Assembly: GCF_030269485.1 (NCBI RefSeq) | Contig: NZ_BSTL01000003.1 | Coordinates: 62,001 to 126,000 of the forward strand | Origin: Actinoplanes sp. NBRC 103695 | Lineage (GTDB): Bacteria; Actinomycetota; Actinomycetes; Mycobacteriales; Micromonosporaceae | Reading direction: 5' to 3' | Length of the DNA stretch: 64,000 nt | Shown: positions 1 to 8,596 of the stretch, in pieces | How the letters are laid out: every line of letters starts with the position of its first letter | How positions within the stretch are numbered: position 1 is the stretch's first letter | The notes under the pieces: generated by a model | What the model was told of the DNA's origin: nothing | Database searches by the model: none | What the model saw: the letters and a program-made list of their open reading frames with translations, nothing else | Translations under genes and position numbers: made by a program

Positions 1-416
1 ACCGTGCCGTCGGGTACCTCAGCCAGGCACTGCCCGATCTGCCCTTCGACAACGCCACCGGCACCATCCCGCATCTCGCCGGGCGCGTCCTGGACCTGGA
101 CGGCGAGCACATCCCCGGGATGTACGTCACCGGCTGGATCAAGCGTGGCCCGGTGGGCCTGATCGGCCACACCAAGGGCGACGCGGGCGAGACCGTGCGG
201 AGCCTGCTCGAGGACGCGGCCGGGCTCCCGGCAGCACCCGAGCGTGACCCGGACGCCGTGCTCGAGCACCTGCACCGGGGCGGGGTGCGCCACACCACCT
301 GGGCCGGGTGGCAGCGGCTGGACGCTCACGAGATCGCCCTCGGTGTGCCGCACGACCGCAAGCGCGTCAAGGTCGTCGACCGCCAGGCTCTGATCGACAT
401 CGCGCGGGGCGCCTGA
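1..416 (+). CDS. fprA: Ferredoxin-NADP+ reductase, C-terminal part (5' end outside window)
   Basis: C-terminal ~137 residues of an FprA-type flavoprotein that moves electrons between NADPH and ferredoxin in the cytoplasm. The first complete codon is at base 3 and the TGA is at 414-416. The motif YVTGWIKRGPVGLIGHTK followed by DAGETV is the conserved region in which this family closes its FAD/NADP site. The tail (RHTTWAGWQRLDAHE) is also typical. The N-terminal dinucleotide-binding motifs lie outside the window. The gene runs head-on into the metalloprotease gene and is separated from it by a strong hairpin. Family assignment is firm; the exact electron partner is not visible. Confidence 0.9.
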   Translation, partial: RAVGYLSQALPDLPFDNATGTIPHLAGRVLDLDGEHIPGMYVTGWIKRGPVGLIGHTKGDAGETVRSLLEDAAGLPAAPERDPDAVLEHLHRGGVRHTTWAGWQRLDAHEIALGVPHDRKRVKVVDRQALIDIARGA

Positions 417-422
417 CGCAGA

Positions 423-454
423 GGGTGCCCGGGAGAACGGACTCCCGGGCACCC
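423..454. terminator. Bidirectional terminator hairpin
   Basis: A perfect 13-bp inverted repeat (GGGTGCCCGGGAG, 6-nt loop, CTCCCGGGCACCC) lies between two convergent stop codons (416 on + and 466 on -). There is no T-tract, as is usual in high-GC actinomycetes. Position and stem strength support a terminator serving both genes. Confidence 0.8.
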
Positions 455-465
455 GACGAGAAGGG

Positions 466-2898
466 TCAGGAAATTCTGATCTCGGCCGAGGCGCCGTTCT
501 CCTCGACAACGCGGATCTTCACGCCGGTCGCGGGCAGCTTGACCCCGTGGTTCGGCAGTTCGGCGTAGAAGTACTGCTTGGTGTCGTCGAACAGCGGCTG
601 CGCGGCCTGTCCCCGGATGTAGGAGGGCCGGCCGTTGACGTGCAGCGTGAACGAGTCGGCCTTGCGCAGGCCGAACGGCGCGTCGTAGACCTGGATGCGC
701 GAGCTCCACGGCAGGCCGTCCAGCCGGTACATCGGGCGCGGGTGCGCGTCGATGTAGAGGTTGCGGCCCTGGCCCGGATGCGTGTTGGTGTCGTTGTCCA
801 CCTGCGACCGGTCCCAGTAGGAGATCAGCAGCCCCTGCTGGTACGCGTAGTGCTCGACCCAGTTCGGCTTCGTGTTGGCGAACCCGAAGTTGTACGGGCC
901 GGTCCGCAGGTACCGGTCGTACGAGATGTGGGTCCGCCGGCCGGCGATGTAGAAGTTGTCGTAGTCGCCGGTCGAGCTGGTGCCCACGGTGGTGAACCCG
1001 CGCAGCGTCCACGGCGAGGCGCTCTCGGCGTCGTCGCTGAACAGGACCGTGCCGCCGTCGACGACCTGGATGTTGTCGGCGAAGAAGCCACCGGCCGCGT
1101 AACCACCGTCGGTGCGGTAGTAGAACTGCAGGTAGACGTTCTGACCGGCGTAGGCGTCCAGCGGCACGGACACGTCCGCCCACCGGCCGTCGGTGCTGCC
1201 GCCGAGCGCGGGCCGCGGTGTGTTGGCCCCGTCGCGGATGAACGGCTCCCCGTCGACCGTGCCGTCCAGGGCCGTCCACCTCTGCCCGTCCAGGGACGCC
1301 CGGACGTACAGGTAGTCGAAGCCCTCCTCGATGTCGTAGCGCGCCTTGAACGTCAGCGTCGGGTCGGTCGCGCCGGTGAGGTCGAACTGCCGGGTCATCG
1401 AGTTGCGCAGATCGTCGGCGTTGCCGGAGAAGTACTGCCGCGACCCCGCGTAGGGCGCCCCGAACTCGGTGGTGACCCGTTTCTTCGGCAGCACCACGAC
1501 GGCGGCCTGGGCCTGGTCCGTGTTGTACTCCTCCGGGCCGAGCGTGAGGGTGCGTTTCTGCTTCGCGACCACGGTCTCGTAGTCGAGCCAGCCGAGCTGC
1601 AGCTTGTTCCACGCGCCGAGGTCGCCCGGCCGGGTGCCGAGCGGCTCGCCGGCCGCGTTCAGCCGGCTCTGCGCCATCAGCGTCCAGTGCTCGTTGTTGT
1701 TGGTGCCGCCGGTCAGCACGTTGTAGTCGTCGGGCAGGCCCAGGTCGTGGCCGTACTCGTGGGCGAACACGCTGAGCCCGCCGTTCTCCGGCTGCATCGT
1801 GTAGTCGCCGATCCACAGTCCGGTGTCGGCGATCTCGGTGCCGCCCAGCAGGTTGCCGGACGGGCCGCGGTCACCCTCGTCGTCCTGGTAGGCGAAGGCG
1901 CGGTGGCTCCAGATGGCGTCCTCGGCCTGCCACGGGTCGCCGTCCGCCTCGTCGCCGCCGGCGTGCACGATCTGGAAGTGGTCGAGGTAGCCGTCCGGCT
2001 CGTTGAAGTTGCCGTCGGCGTCGAAGTCGTACCGGTCCCACTGGTCGAAGGTCTTGAGCTCGGCGACGATCTCCGCCCGGGTGCGCCCGCGGGCCTCCTG
2101 GTCGGCGACCCACTGGTTGGCGGCGTCCCGGACCAGGTCGAAGGTCGTGTTGCAGACGTTGCCGGCGCAGACGTTCGGGTCGTCGCCGTTGGCGTCGTTC
2201 GGGTTGTCGCCGGAGCGGCCGTACCGGGCCTCGTTGTACCGGACCTTCACCCAGTCGGTGACGGTGCCGTCCACGCTGTACCGGCCGGAGGACTGCGTCT
2301 CGTAGTAGGTCTTGACCGACTCGACGTCGCGGCCCTCGCCGAAGTAGAGGTCCTGGTAGTGCTGGCGGCCGTAGTCGGCCTGCCAGACGGTCTTGTTGTC
2401 GACGGACCGGTCCGGGGCCGGGATCTGGTTGCGCACCGGCCCGTCGAACCGCTGCGGTCCCGGTTTGGAGGGGTTGGTGTCCCGGTCCGGGAATCGCGGG
2501 TCGCGCTCGTCGCCGAACTCGGCGAGGATCACGAAGATCCGGTCGGTCTTCTCGCGGGCGAGCTCGACGTACTGATCACGGTCGGCGGACGCGCCGCGGC
2601 GGTTGCCCGCCTCCCCGCCGAACGCTCCGCCACCGGAGGCCTGGCCGACCTTGACGACGGTGCTGCCGTTGCGCTTCTCCGGCGTCGCGCGGCCGGACAG
2701 GACGTCGCTGACGGCCTTCTCCCGGAGCGCCCGGCGCTTCTTCTCCAGCGGGCTGATCAGCTCGTCGTCGGCCGGACCGGGTTCGCCCGTGACCGCGGGC
2801 GCGGATGGCGCTGGGGCCGCGGCGGCCGCGGGGCTGAGCGAGATGCCCACCCCGGACGCCAGGCTCAGGCTCAATAAGCTCCGCACGATCTTTCGCAT
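466..2898 (-). CDS. Secreted M6 family (immune inhibitor A-like) metalloprotease
   Basis: 810-residue secreted zinc protease. The start is the ATG at 2898 (MRKIVRSLL), preceded by a GGGGGG ribosome site. It opens a classic Sec signal peptide ending in an alanine-rich cleavage region near residue 28. An upstream in-frame extension lacks signal character. The zinc site HEYGHDLGLPDD sits at about residues 380-391 (HExxH plus downstream Asp), and an acidic calcium-loop-like segment (DFDADGNFNEPDG) lies about 80 residues earlier. The C-terminal half contains immune-inhibitor-A-type beta-sandwich modules. It probably degrades extracellular protein. It lies 97 bp downstream of the rhamnosidase gene on the same strand, so co-transcription is possible. 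Substrate unknown. Confidence 0.9.
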   Translation of the reverse strand: MRKIVRSLLSLSLASGVGISLSPAAAAAPAPSAPAVTGEPGPADDELISPLEKKRRALREKAVSDVLSGRATPEKRNGSTVVKVGQASGGGAFGGEAGNRRGASADRDQYVELAREKTDRIFVILAEFGDERDPRFPDRDTNPSKPGPQRFDGPVRNQIPAPDRSVDNKTVWQADYGRQHYQDLYFGEGRDVESVKTYYETQSSGRYSVDGTVTDWVKVRYNEARYGRSGDNPNDANGDDPNVCAGNVCNTTFDLVRDAANQWVADQEARGRTRAEIVAELKTFDQWDRYDFDADGNFNEPDGYLDHFQIVHAGGDEADGDPWQAEDAIWSHRAFAYQDDEGDRGPSGNLLGGTEIADTGLWIGDYTMQPENGGLSVFAHEYGHDLGLPDDYNVLTGGTNNNEHWTLMAQSRLNAAGEPLGTRPGDLGAWNKLQLGWLDYETVVAKQKRTLTLGPEEYNTDQAQAAVVVLPKKRVTTEFGAPYAGSRQYFSGNADDLRNSMTRQFDLTGATDPTLTFKARYDIEEGFDYLYVRASLDGQRWTALDGTVDGEPFIRDGANTPRPALGGSTDGRWADVSVPLDAYAGQNVYLQFYYRTDGGYAAGGFFADNIQVVDGGTVLFSDDAESASPWTLRGFTTVGTSSTGDYDNFYIAGRRTHISYDRYLRTGPYNFGFANTKPNWVEHYAYQQGLLISYWDRSQVDNDTNTHPGQGRNLYIDAHPRPMYRLDGLPWSSRIQVYDAPFGLRKADSFTLHVNGRPSYIRGQAAQPLFDDTKQYFYAELPNHGVKLPATGVKIRVVEENGASAEIRIS

Positions 2899-2995
2899 CG
2901 ACAAATCCCCCCGAATCCCACGAGCCGGCCCTGGCCGGAACCGGCGGCCCACATTGGAACGTAGACATCGACGCGCGCCGAGGGAAGACCTGCGC

Positions 2996-5900
2996 TCAAT
3001 CTGGCAGAGCGACGAAGACGTGCTTGCCGGGCCCGACGGTGAACGTGGCATGACCGCCGCTCATACCGGCGAAGCGGGCGCCCGCCGGCGCGGTGACCTC
3101 CCGCCGGGCGTGGGCGGGCACGAAGACCGTGGCGGTCGCGCCGCCCGGCACGCCGGCCCGGAGGGTGAAGCGGTTCCGCGTACGGGTCCAGCTCGAACTG
3201 ACCTCGCCGAGCGGGGTGCCGACGTGGGCGGAGGCGCTGCTCAGATCACCCGCCAGGGTGGGCTTGACGGTCACCGCGGTGTAGCCGGGAGCGGCCGGCT
3301 CGATGCCCGCCACGCGCTGGTAGAGCCAGTCGTCGACCGTCCCGAGGAACGCGTGGTCGTGCGAGCGTGCGGAGGCGCCCCACTCCTCCCACATCGTGGT
3401 GGCGCCGAGTTCTTCGAACCAGTAGCCCCAGCCGGGGTAGGTCGGGTTGGTCGCGACCCGGTAGGCGAGATCCGCGTGACCGGTGTCGGTGAGCACCGGC
3501 AGGAGAAGCTTCGTGCCGAGCGCGCCGGTGTTCAGGTGCGCGCCGCGCTGCTCGACGTCGGCGACCAGGTTCGCGACAACCCGCGCCCGGTCGGCCTCCG
3601 GCACGATGCCGAGGCTCAGCGGCAGCAGGTTGGAGGTCTGCCGGTAGCCGGCCGACCGGTCGTCGACGTAGACGCCCGCCGACCGGTCGAGGAAGGCCGC
3701 GTTGAACGCGTCCGCGATGGTGGCCGCCAGCGCCTCGAAGTGCCGGGCGTCGGCGTCGTGGCCGAGGGCGCGGGCCATCCGCGCCAGCTTCGTGGCGGTG
3801 AGGTGCAGGTACGCCGTACCGGCGAGCCTGGTCCCCTCGGGCGCGAACGCGAACCCGGGCGACAGCCAGTCGCCGTAGCTGAAGCCGGTGTAGATGTTCC
3901 CGGTCGCGGCGATCGTGCGCTCGTAGTAGCCGAGCCACGCCTTCATCGCGTCGTAGTTCTCGGCGATGGCGCCGGTGTCGCCGTAGTACCAGTACAGGTC
4001 CCAGTTCACCAGCACGAAGCTCGCCGACCAGATCGGATCCTTGACCGCCCGCCCGGATTCCGTGGTGGGTTCGGTGGTGCCGAGCGATCCGTCCGCGTTC
4101 TGGTCGTCGCGGTGCGAGCGCATCCAGTTCCGGTAGAACTCGCGCATGTCGAAGTGGGCGATGGCCGAGTCGGCGTAGAGGTGACCGTCGGCGGTGTACG
4201 GCCGCTTCTCGTACATCGGGGTGTCCGTCGGGATCGAGTGCAGGTTGTTCAGGATCGTGTTCCGCTGGGCGTCCTGGTAGCGGTTCAGCAGGTCGCTCGA
4301 GCTGGTGAAGCCGCCGGTGGTGGCCACGGCGGTGTGCACGCGCACGCCGTACACCGACTCCAGCGTCACCCCCGGCGGCGCGTCGATCTGGGCGTACCGG
4401 AAACCCGCGTAGCTGTAGCTGGGTTGATAGAGCTCCAGGCCGTCGCCTTTCAGGGTGTACGCGTACGCCTGGAGCCGCATGCCGAACCCGCCGACGTTGT
4501 CCACGGTCCCGTCCGCGCGCAGCTTCTCGCCGTAGGTGATGCGCACCGTGGCGCCGGCCGGGCCGCGCACCCCGATCCGGGCCCACCCGGCCGTCGGGCT
4601 GCCGAAGTCGTAGACGTGCGCACCGGCGACCGGCTCGGTGACGCCGGCGACCGCCAGCGGCTCGGTCACCTTGATCGGCGGGAACGTCTGTGGCCGCAGG
4701 GTTCCGCCGGGCCCGTCGACGAGCAGCGCCGGCGTCCATCCGGTGTCGTCGAAGCCGGGCCGGTCCCAGCCCGGCCGTTCCAGGCGCGCGTCATAGGTCT
4801 CGCCGAACCACAGCGACTCCGAGCGGGTCGGTCCGCCGGCCACCGTCCAGTCGTCGCCGCTGAGCACCCGGTGGCTGGTGCCGTCCCGGTAGGTGATGTC
4901 GAGTTCCAGTTTCAGCCGCGGCTCGCCCCACCAGGCGGACGCCTTCCACTCGTCCGGGTTCGTCATCGAGTGGAAGCCGCGACCCAGACCGACCCCGATG
5001 GCGTTGGTCCCGCCGCGCAGGGCGGCCGTGACGTCGTACGTGCTGTAGAGGACGGTCTTGTCGTAGACCGTGAACCCGGGATCGAGCTCGTGGTCGCCGA
5101 TCCGGCCGCCGTTGAGGAAGAGCTTGTTGTAGCCGAGCCCGGAGATGTACGCGCGGGCCGACGCGACCGGCTTGGTGACGGCGAACTCGTTGCGCAGCAA
5201 CGTTTCCGGCGGGGGAGGGGCGGAGACCGAACTGCCCCACGGCCCGCTGCCGTAGGCGGCGGCCACCCGGGCGGCGGGCCAGGCGGTGTCGTCGAAGCCG
5301 GGCTGCTCCCAGCCCGGCGCGGCGGCGTCGGCGGACTTCCACCGGCCGTCGGTCACCAGGTCCTCGAGTTTCACGAGCAGCCCGGCCGGTCCGGCGTTGG
5401 TGTTGACCGCCACGACGGCGATCACGTTGGCGCCCGGTCGAAGCAGCGCCGAGACGTCCACGATGGAGGCTGTCCGCCACGCGTCGGCCACGGCGGGGGA
5501 ACGCACCGCCTCCCGCCCGTTCACGTAGAGGGTGAAGGCGTCGTCCGCCGTCACCTGGAGCTCGGACGCGCCGGCCGGCAGGTCGAACGTACGCCGGAAA
5601 TAGCGTGTCCCGGCCGGGACCGAGCTCGCCGCGTCCCCCTCGGGATGCCAGATCCAGCTCGCGCCCTCGAAGGAGAGAGCCGGCGCGGTGCGGTGCGCGC
5701 CGATCCAGTCGCCCTGGAACTGCTCCGGGCGCAGGAACGCCGTCTCGAACCAGCCCGGCCTGCTCCAGCCGGAGGCCTGGCCGCCGGCCCACACGCGGAC
5801 CCGCCAGAAGTAGCGGGTGCGGGAGGCGAGCGCCGGCCCGGCATAGTCCACATCGAACGACTTCGCCGAAACGACACGACCGCTGTCCCAGACGTCCGCG

Positions 5901-6127
5901 GGCCCGTTGCGGGTCTTCGAGACCTCGATCTCGTACGCCGATTGCGGCTTACCCCGGGTTGAAAGGATCCAGCCGAGGCGTGGCCGCGCGATGTCCACGC
6001 CCAGGGGGTCGGTCCGATGCTCGACGCTCAGCCCGGCGACACCGGCCTGCTGAGCGCTTGCGGGCGGGCTGCTCGTCAGCAGAAGGGCGGCCACCGCCAC
6101 GACGACCAGTGCTGCCCTCGACGCCAT
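2996..6127 (-). CDS. Secreted GH78 alpha-L-rhamnosidase
   Basis: 1043-residue extracellular glycosidase expected to remove terminal alpha-L-rhamnose from plant glycosides or polysaccharides. A signal peptide covers residues 1 to about 25 (MASRAALVVVAVAALLL...ASA). The order is: N-terminal Fn3-like domain (GLSVEHRTDPLGVDIARPRLGW is the family opening), a jelly-roll/carbohydrate-binding-like insert around residues 160-290, a beta-sandwich, then the (alpha/alpha)6 catalytic barrel. The segment IPTDTPMYEKRPYTADGHLY corresponds to the family's acidic catalytic loop, in a diverged form. MWEEWG near residues 912-917 matches the second conserved glutamate region. The ATG at 6127 has a strong AGGGGGA site. 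A sigma-70-like promoter lies just upstream. Length is normal for bacterial GH78. Confidence 0.93.
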   Translation of the reverse strand: MASRAALVVVAVAALLLTSSPPASAQQAGVAGLSVEHRTDPLGVDIARPRLGWILSTRGKPQSAYEIEVSKTRNGPADVWDSGRVVSAKSFDVDYAGPALASRTRYFWRVRVWAGGQASGWSRPGWFETAFLRPEQFQGDWIGAHRTAPALSFEGASWIWHPEGDAASSVPAGTRYFRRTFDLPAGASELQVTADDAFTLYVNGREAVRSPAVADAWRTASIVDVSALLRPGANVIAVVAVNTNAGPAGLLVKLEDLVTDGRWKSADAAAPGWEQPGFDDTAWPAARVAAAYGSGPWGSSVSAPPPPETLLRNEFAVTKPVASARAYISGLGYNKLFLNGGRIGDHELDPGFTVYDKTVLYSTYDVTAALRGGTNAIGVGLGRGFHSMTNPDEWKASAWWGEPRLKLELDITYRDGTSHRVLSGDDWTVAGGPTRSESLWFGETYDARLERPGWDRPGFDDTGWTPALLVDGPGGTLRPQTFPPIKVTEPLAVAGVTEPVAGAHVYDFGSPTAGWARIGVRGPAGATVRITYGEKLRADGTVDNVGGFGMRLQAYAYTLKGDGLELYQPSYSYAGFRYAQIDAPPGVTLESVYGVRVHTAVATTGGFTSSSDLLNRYQDAQRNTILNNLHSIPTDTPMYEKRPYTADGHLYADSAIAHFDMREFYRNWMRSHRDDQNADGSLGTTEPTTESGRAVKDPIWSASFVLVNWDLYWYYGDTGAIAENYDAMKAWLGYYERTIAATGNIYTGFSYGDWLSPGFAFAPEGTRLAGTAYLHLTATKLARMARALGHDADARHFEALAATIADAFNAAFLDRSAGVYVDDRSAGYRQTSNLLPLSLGIVPEADRARVVANLVADVEQRGAHLNTGALGTKLLLPVLTDTGHADLAYRVATNPTYPGWGYWFEELGATTMWEEWGASARSHDHAFLGTVDDWLYQRVAGIEPAAPGYTAVTVKPTLAGDLSSASAHVGTPLGEVSSSWTRTRNRFTLRAGVPGGATATVFVPAHARREVTAPAGARFAGMSGGHATFTVGPGKHVFVALPD

Positions 6128-6167
6128 GGTTCCCCCTGAATCGTTTCATTGTCCTGATTCGATGTCG

Positions 6168-6196
6168 ACGCTATTGACATGCATCACTGTCGTCAA
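6168..6196 (-). promoter_or_regulatory. Candidate promoter of the rhamnosidase gene
   Basis: On the minus strand TTGACG (6196-6191), a 17-bp spacer and TAGCGT (6173-6168) form a good housekeeping-type promoter. It predicts a start near 6161 and a 5' leader of about 35 nt before the ATG at 6127. Seen by pattern only. Confidence 0.4.
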
Positions 6197-6257
6197 GGGT
6201 CGTACCAACCGCGGCATCATCGACGGCTTCGAGAACCCCTGGCTGCCGGTCGCCTGA
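6183..6257 (+). pseudogene. Possible orphan C-terminal coding fragment
   Basis: The + strand frame ending at the TGA 6255-6257 reads ITVVKGRTNRGIIDGFENP then WLPVA, with nearly every third base G or C. This looks like the last ~24 codons of a real protein, but no start or upstream part exists because it abuts the rhamnosidase promoter. The family is not recognised. It may be a deletion relic or chance. Confidence 0.25.
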
Positions 6258-6272
6258 TCCGCCGCTCACCCG

Positions 6273-6332
6273 CGAGGCCCGGCGTTCGCCGGCGAGGCCC
6301 GGCGTTCGCCGGCGAGGCCCGGCGCTCATCGG
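6273..6332. repeat. 20-bp tandem repeat, three copies, each with a CCGGCG/CGCCGG palindrome
   Basis: Units of 20 bp (GAGGCCCGGCGTTCGCCGGC) begin at 6273, 6293 and 6313. The third has drifted and a partial fourth follows. Each of the first two units contains the perfect palindrome CCGGCG-TT-CGCCGG. The last unit includes the stop codon of the monooxygenase gene (6326-6328), so the array forms its 3' end and may act as a terminator. Confidence 0.75.
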
Positions 6333-7525
6333 CGAGGGCTGGTGAGCGCCGGGTACTCGCGGAGCGTGATCGCGTCGGCCTTGGCGAACTGTCTCTCGGC
6401 GAGCTGCCGGGCCGGCCAGCGCGTCATCATCCCCATCGAGAGCGCCCGGAGGCGGATCACCGCGCGGGACCGCGGCGCGAACATGCGGATCCCGCCCGGC
6501 GGCAGATCCAGTCCGCTCGCCACGTAGCCGGCCATCGCGTCCTGGTAGGCGGCGAACGCCCGCTCCGGATCGGTGGCCTCGGCCAGCTCGCCGGCCAGCA
6601 CGTACGCGCCGACCAGGCTGAGGCTGGTGCCCAGCCCGGCCAGTGGCGAACCGCAGTACCCGGCGTCGCCGAGCAGCACCACCCGGCCGCGCCACCAGCG
6701 GTCCACCCGAACCTGGTTGATCGAGTCGAAGTAGAAGTCCGCCGCCCCGGGCAGCTGAGCCAGGAGTTCGTCGACCCGCCAGCCGGCGCCGGTCAGCCGC
6801 TCGGTGAGCAGCCGTTCCTGCTCGGCCCGGGACAGCCTCTCGAAGCGGGAATCGGCCTCGCGGAAGAACAGCGACGCCTTGGCGGTGCCTCCCCGTTCCG
6901 GGCGCAGCGTGGCCACCCGGCTGCCGGGAGCGTTGTACATCTGCAGCCAGTGGTCCAGGTCGCCGGGATCCCGCACGGTGAAGTACGCCGAGTACGCGCC
7001 CAGGTAGCGGACGAAGTCGTCGTCCGGGCCGAAGGCGAGTCGCCGCACGCCGGAATGCACACCGTCCGCGCCGACCACCAGGTCGTACCGTTCGCGGGCG
7101 CCGCCGGCGAACGTCACGTCCACGCCGTCCCGGTCCTGGGTGAGGACGGTGATCCGGTCCCCGAAACGGTAGCCGACGTCGCCGGAGGTCGCGTCGAGCA
7201 GGATCCGCGCCAGGTCACCGCGAGCGATCTCGATCTCCGCCACGATGCCGTCGCCGCCGAACAGGTCGGCCGGCAACTCGCCGATCCGCCGCCCGCGGCC
7301 GTCGACGAACGCGGCGCCACGCTCGTCCACCTGGTGCTCGCGGATGCGTTCCCGCAGGCCCATCCGCTCGACCACGCCCCGGGCAACGCCACGGACGTCG
7401 ACCGGGTGCCCGCCCGGCCGAGGCCGCTCCGCCCGTTCCACGACGGTCACGTCGGCGCCCGCCCGGTGCAGCCACAGTGCCAGGGCCGGCCCGGCGATGC
7501 CGGCGCCGGAGATCAGTACACGCAT
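6326..7525 (-). CDS. FAD-dependent aromatic-type monooxygenase
   Basis: 399-residue class A flavoprotein monooxygenase that would hydroxylate a small, probably aromatic or antibiotic-like substrate using NAD(P)H and O2. GAGIAG at residues 7-12 is the FAD dinucleotide motif. The GADGVHSGVR segment is the conserved DG motif that contacts both FAD and NAD(P)H, and VVLLGDAGYCGSPLAGLGT is the GD motif binding FAD ribityl. GAGGAG precedes the ATG at 7525. It is divergent from a GntR-TetR fusion regulator, which suggests substrate-inducible repression. It resembles TetX-like detoxifying enzymes in general layout, but substrate cannot be read from sequence. Confidence 0.88.
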   Translation of the reverse strand: MRVLISGAGIAGPALALWLHRAGADVTVVERAERPRPGGHPVDVRGVARGVVERMGLRERIREHQVDERGAAFVDGRGRRIGELPADLFGGDGIVAEIEIARGDLARILLDATSGDVGYRFGDRITVLTQDRDGVDVTFAGGARERYDLVVGADGVHSGVRRLAFGPDDDFVRYLGAYSAYFTVRDPGDLDHWLQMYNAPGSRVATLRPERGGTAKASLFFREADSRFERLSRAEQERLLTERLTGAGWRVDELLAQLPGAADFYFDSINQVRVDRWWRGRVVLLGDAGYCGSPLAGLGTSLSLVGAYVLAGELAEATDPERAFAAYQDAMAGYVASGLDLPPGGIRMFAPRSRAVIRLRALSMGMMTRWPARQLAERQFAKADAITLREYPALTSPRR

Positions 7526-7540
7526 GTCCCGCTCCTCTGC

Positions 7541-7626
7541 GTACTCTGTACATCGATGTACTAGAAGCTAGGTGCGAGCGTGCTCCAGGGCCGGAAAGCG
7601 CACTAGTACGGGAGGCAGGTGTACTA
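7541..7626. promoter_or_regulatory. Divergent promoter/operator region with repeated GTAC palindromes
   Basis: Between the divergent starts lie a perfect 14-bp palindrome GTACATCGATGTAC (7548-7561) and an inverted repeat TAGTAC-N11-GTACTA (7604-7609 / 7621-7626), with a further GTAC at 7541. These are plausible binding sites for the neighbouring regulator. Operator function is inferred. Confidence 0.55.
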
Positions 7627-7629
7627 CCC

Positions 7630-8541
7630 GTGGAGGCTCCCTTCCGGCGGATCGTCGCCGACATCCGCCGGCGCATCGAGGACGGCTCGCTGCGCCCCGG
7701 CGACCGGGTTCCGTCGGCCCGGGCGATCACCCGCGAGTGGGGCGTCGCCATCGCCACCGCGACCAAGGCGCACGCCGCCCTCCGCGAGGCCGGGCTGACC
7801 GTCGCCCGCCCCGGAGTGGGCACCGTCGTCGCCGGGCCGGCCCGTGACACCGAGCTCAGCCGGGAGCGGATCGTCGCCGCGGCGGTCGCCATCGCCGACC
7901 GGGACGGCATGGCCGAGGTCTCCATGCGCCGCATCGCCGCCGCCCTCGACGTGGCCACCATGTCGCTCTACCGGCACGTGCCGAGCCGCGACGACCTGAT
8001 TGTCGGCATGATCGACATGGCGCTCGGCGACCTGCGCGGCGGCCGGGCCACCGGCGACTGGCGGGCCGACCTGCAGCGGAGCGCCCGTGCGCTGTGGGAG
8101 GTGTTCCAGCGTCACGCGTGGCTCGGCCCGTCCATGTCGCTGACCCGGCCGCAGCCGGCGCCCAACGCGCTGCGCCTGGGGGAGTGGATGATGGCCGCCC
8201 TGAACCCGACCCGGCTGGCCGTCACGGACCGGCTGCTGGTGCAGGTGCTGATCTTCAGCTTCGTGCGCGGCGTCGCCAGCGGACTCGAGCCGGAGAAGCT
8301 GGCCGTCCGGGACACCGGTCTGACCGACGACGAGTGGATGGAACGGCAGGGCCCGGCCTTCCAGCGGCTCGCGGCGCGGCATCCGGTGCCGCACTACGAG
8401 CAGGTGATGCGGCTGGACTCCGACTTCGAGTTCGACCTGACGGTGCTCTTCGAGTTCGGCCTCGCACGGCTCCTCGACGGCCTCGCCGTCCTGATCGAGC
8501 CACCGGAAGGCCCGCGCCGGCGTACGGGAGGAAGGTCTTAG
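7630..8541 (+). CDS. GntR-type winged helix fused to TetR family regulator
   Basis: 303-residue regulator, probably a repressor of the divergent monooxygenase. Residues ~1-70 are a GntR-like winged helix (RRIVADIRRRIEDGSLRPGDRVPSAR... then IATATKAHAALREAG). From ~78 a TetR HTH follows (RERIVAAAVAIADRDG...VSMRRIAAALDVATMSLYRHV), then a TetR_C-like ligand domain to the end. The GTG at 7630 was chosen because GntR homology begins there; a GGAGGC site lies about 12 nt upstream, rather far. Two DNA-binding modules in one chain are known in actinomycete regulators but uncommon. The stop codon lies inside the left repeat that flanks the LysR/SDR remnant. Confidence 0.85.
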   Translation: MEAPFRRIVADIRRRIEDGSLRPGDRVPSARAITREWGVAIATATKAHAALREAGLTVARPGVGTVVAGPARDTELSRERIVAAAVAIADRDGMAEVSMRRIAAALDVATMSLYRHVPSRDDLIVGMIDMALGDLRGGRATGDWRADLQRSARALWEVFQRHAWLGPSMSLTRPQPAPNALRLGEWMMAALNPTRLAVTDRLLVQVLIFSFVRGVASGLEPEKLAVRDTGLTDDEWMERQGPAFQRLAARHPVPHYEQVMRLDSDFEFDLTVLFEFGLARLLDGLAVLIEPPEGPRRRTGGRS

Positions 8542-8562
8542 ACCCTGGTAAACAAGGGTTTC
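8533..8562. repeat. Left flank repeat of the LysR/SDR remnant
   Basis: AGGTCTTAGA (8533-8542) recurs as an exact direct repeat at 9551-9560. GGTAAACAAGGGTTTC (8547-8562) pairs as an inverted repeat with 9535-9550 at 14 of 16 positions. The similarity extends through the adjoining TCTTAGACCCT. The repeat covers the stop codon of the GntR-TetR gene. Confidence 0.75.
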
Positions 8563-8596
8563 AGGTCTGGTGGTGGCGGGAGCGCGAGGGTCCTCA

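Noticed and set aside
547..2877. Long plus-strand open frame opposite the M6 protease
   Set aside because: Val/Gly/Arg/Asp-rich translation with no start signal or domain; an antisense effect of GC-rich codon bias. The same applies to the frame opposite the rhamnosidase (2603-5962) and the one opposite rph (21404-24664).
6273..6332. CRISPR array
   Set aside because: Units are directly contiguous 20-mers with no spacers and no cas genes nearby.
6326..7525. Naming the monooxygenase rox (rifampicin monooxygenase) because rph is in the window
   Set aside because: It is ~75 residues shorter than Rox, lacks its N-terminal pattern, and has no RAE upstream.
8555..8590. Possible tRNA 3' end (CGCTCCCGCCACCA on the minus strand) next to the left flank repeat, which would suggest an integration site
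   Set aside because: No T-arm consensus GGTTCRA and no matching acceptor strand upstream; too weak to call.
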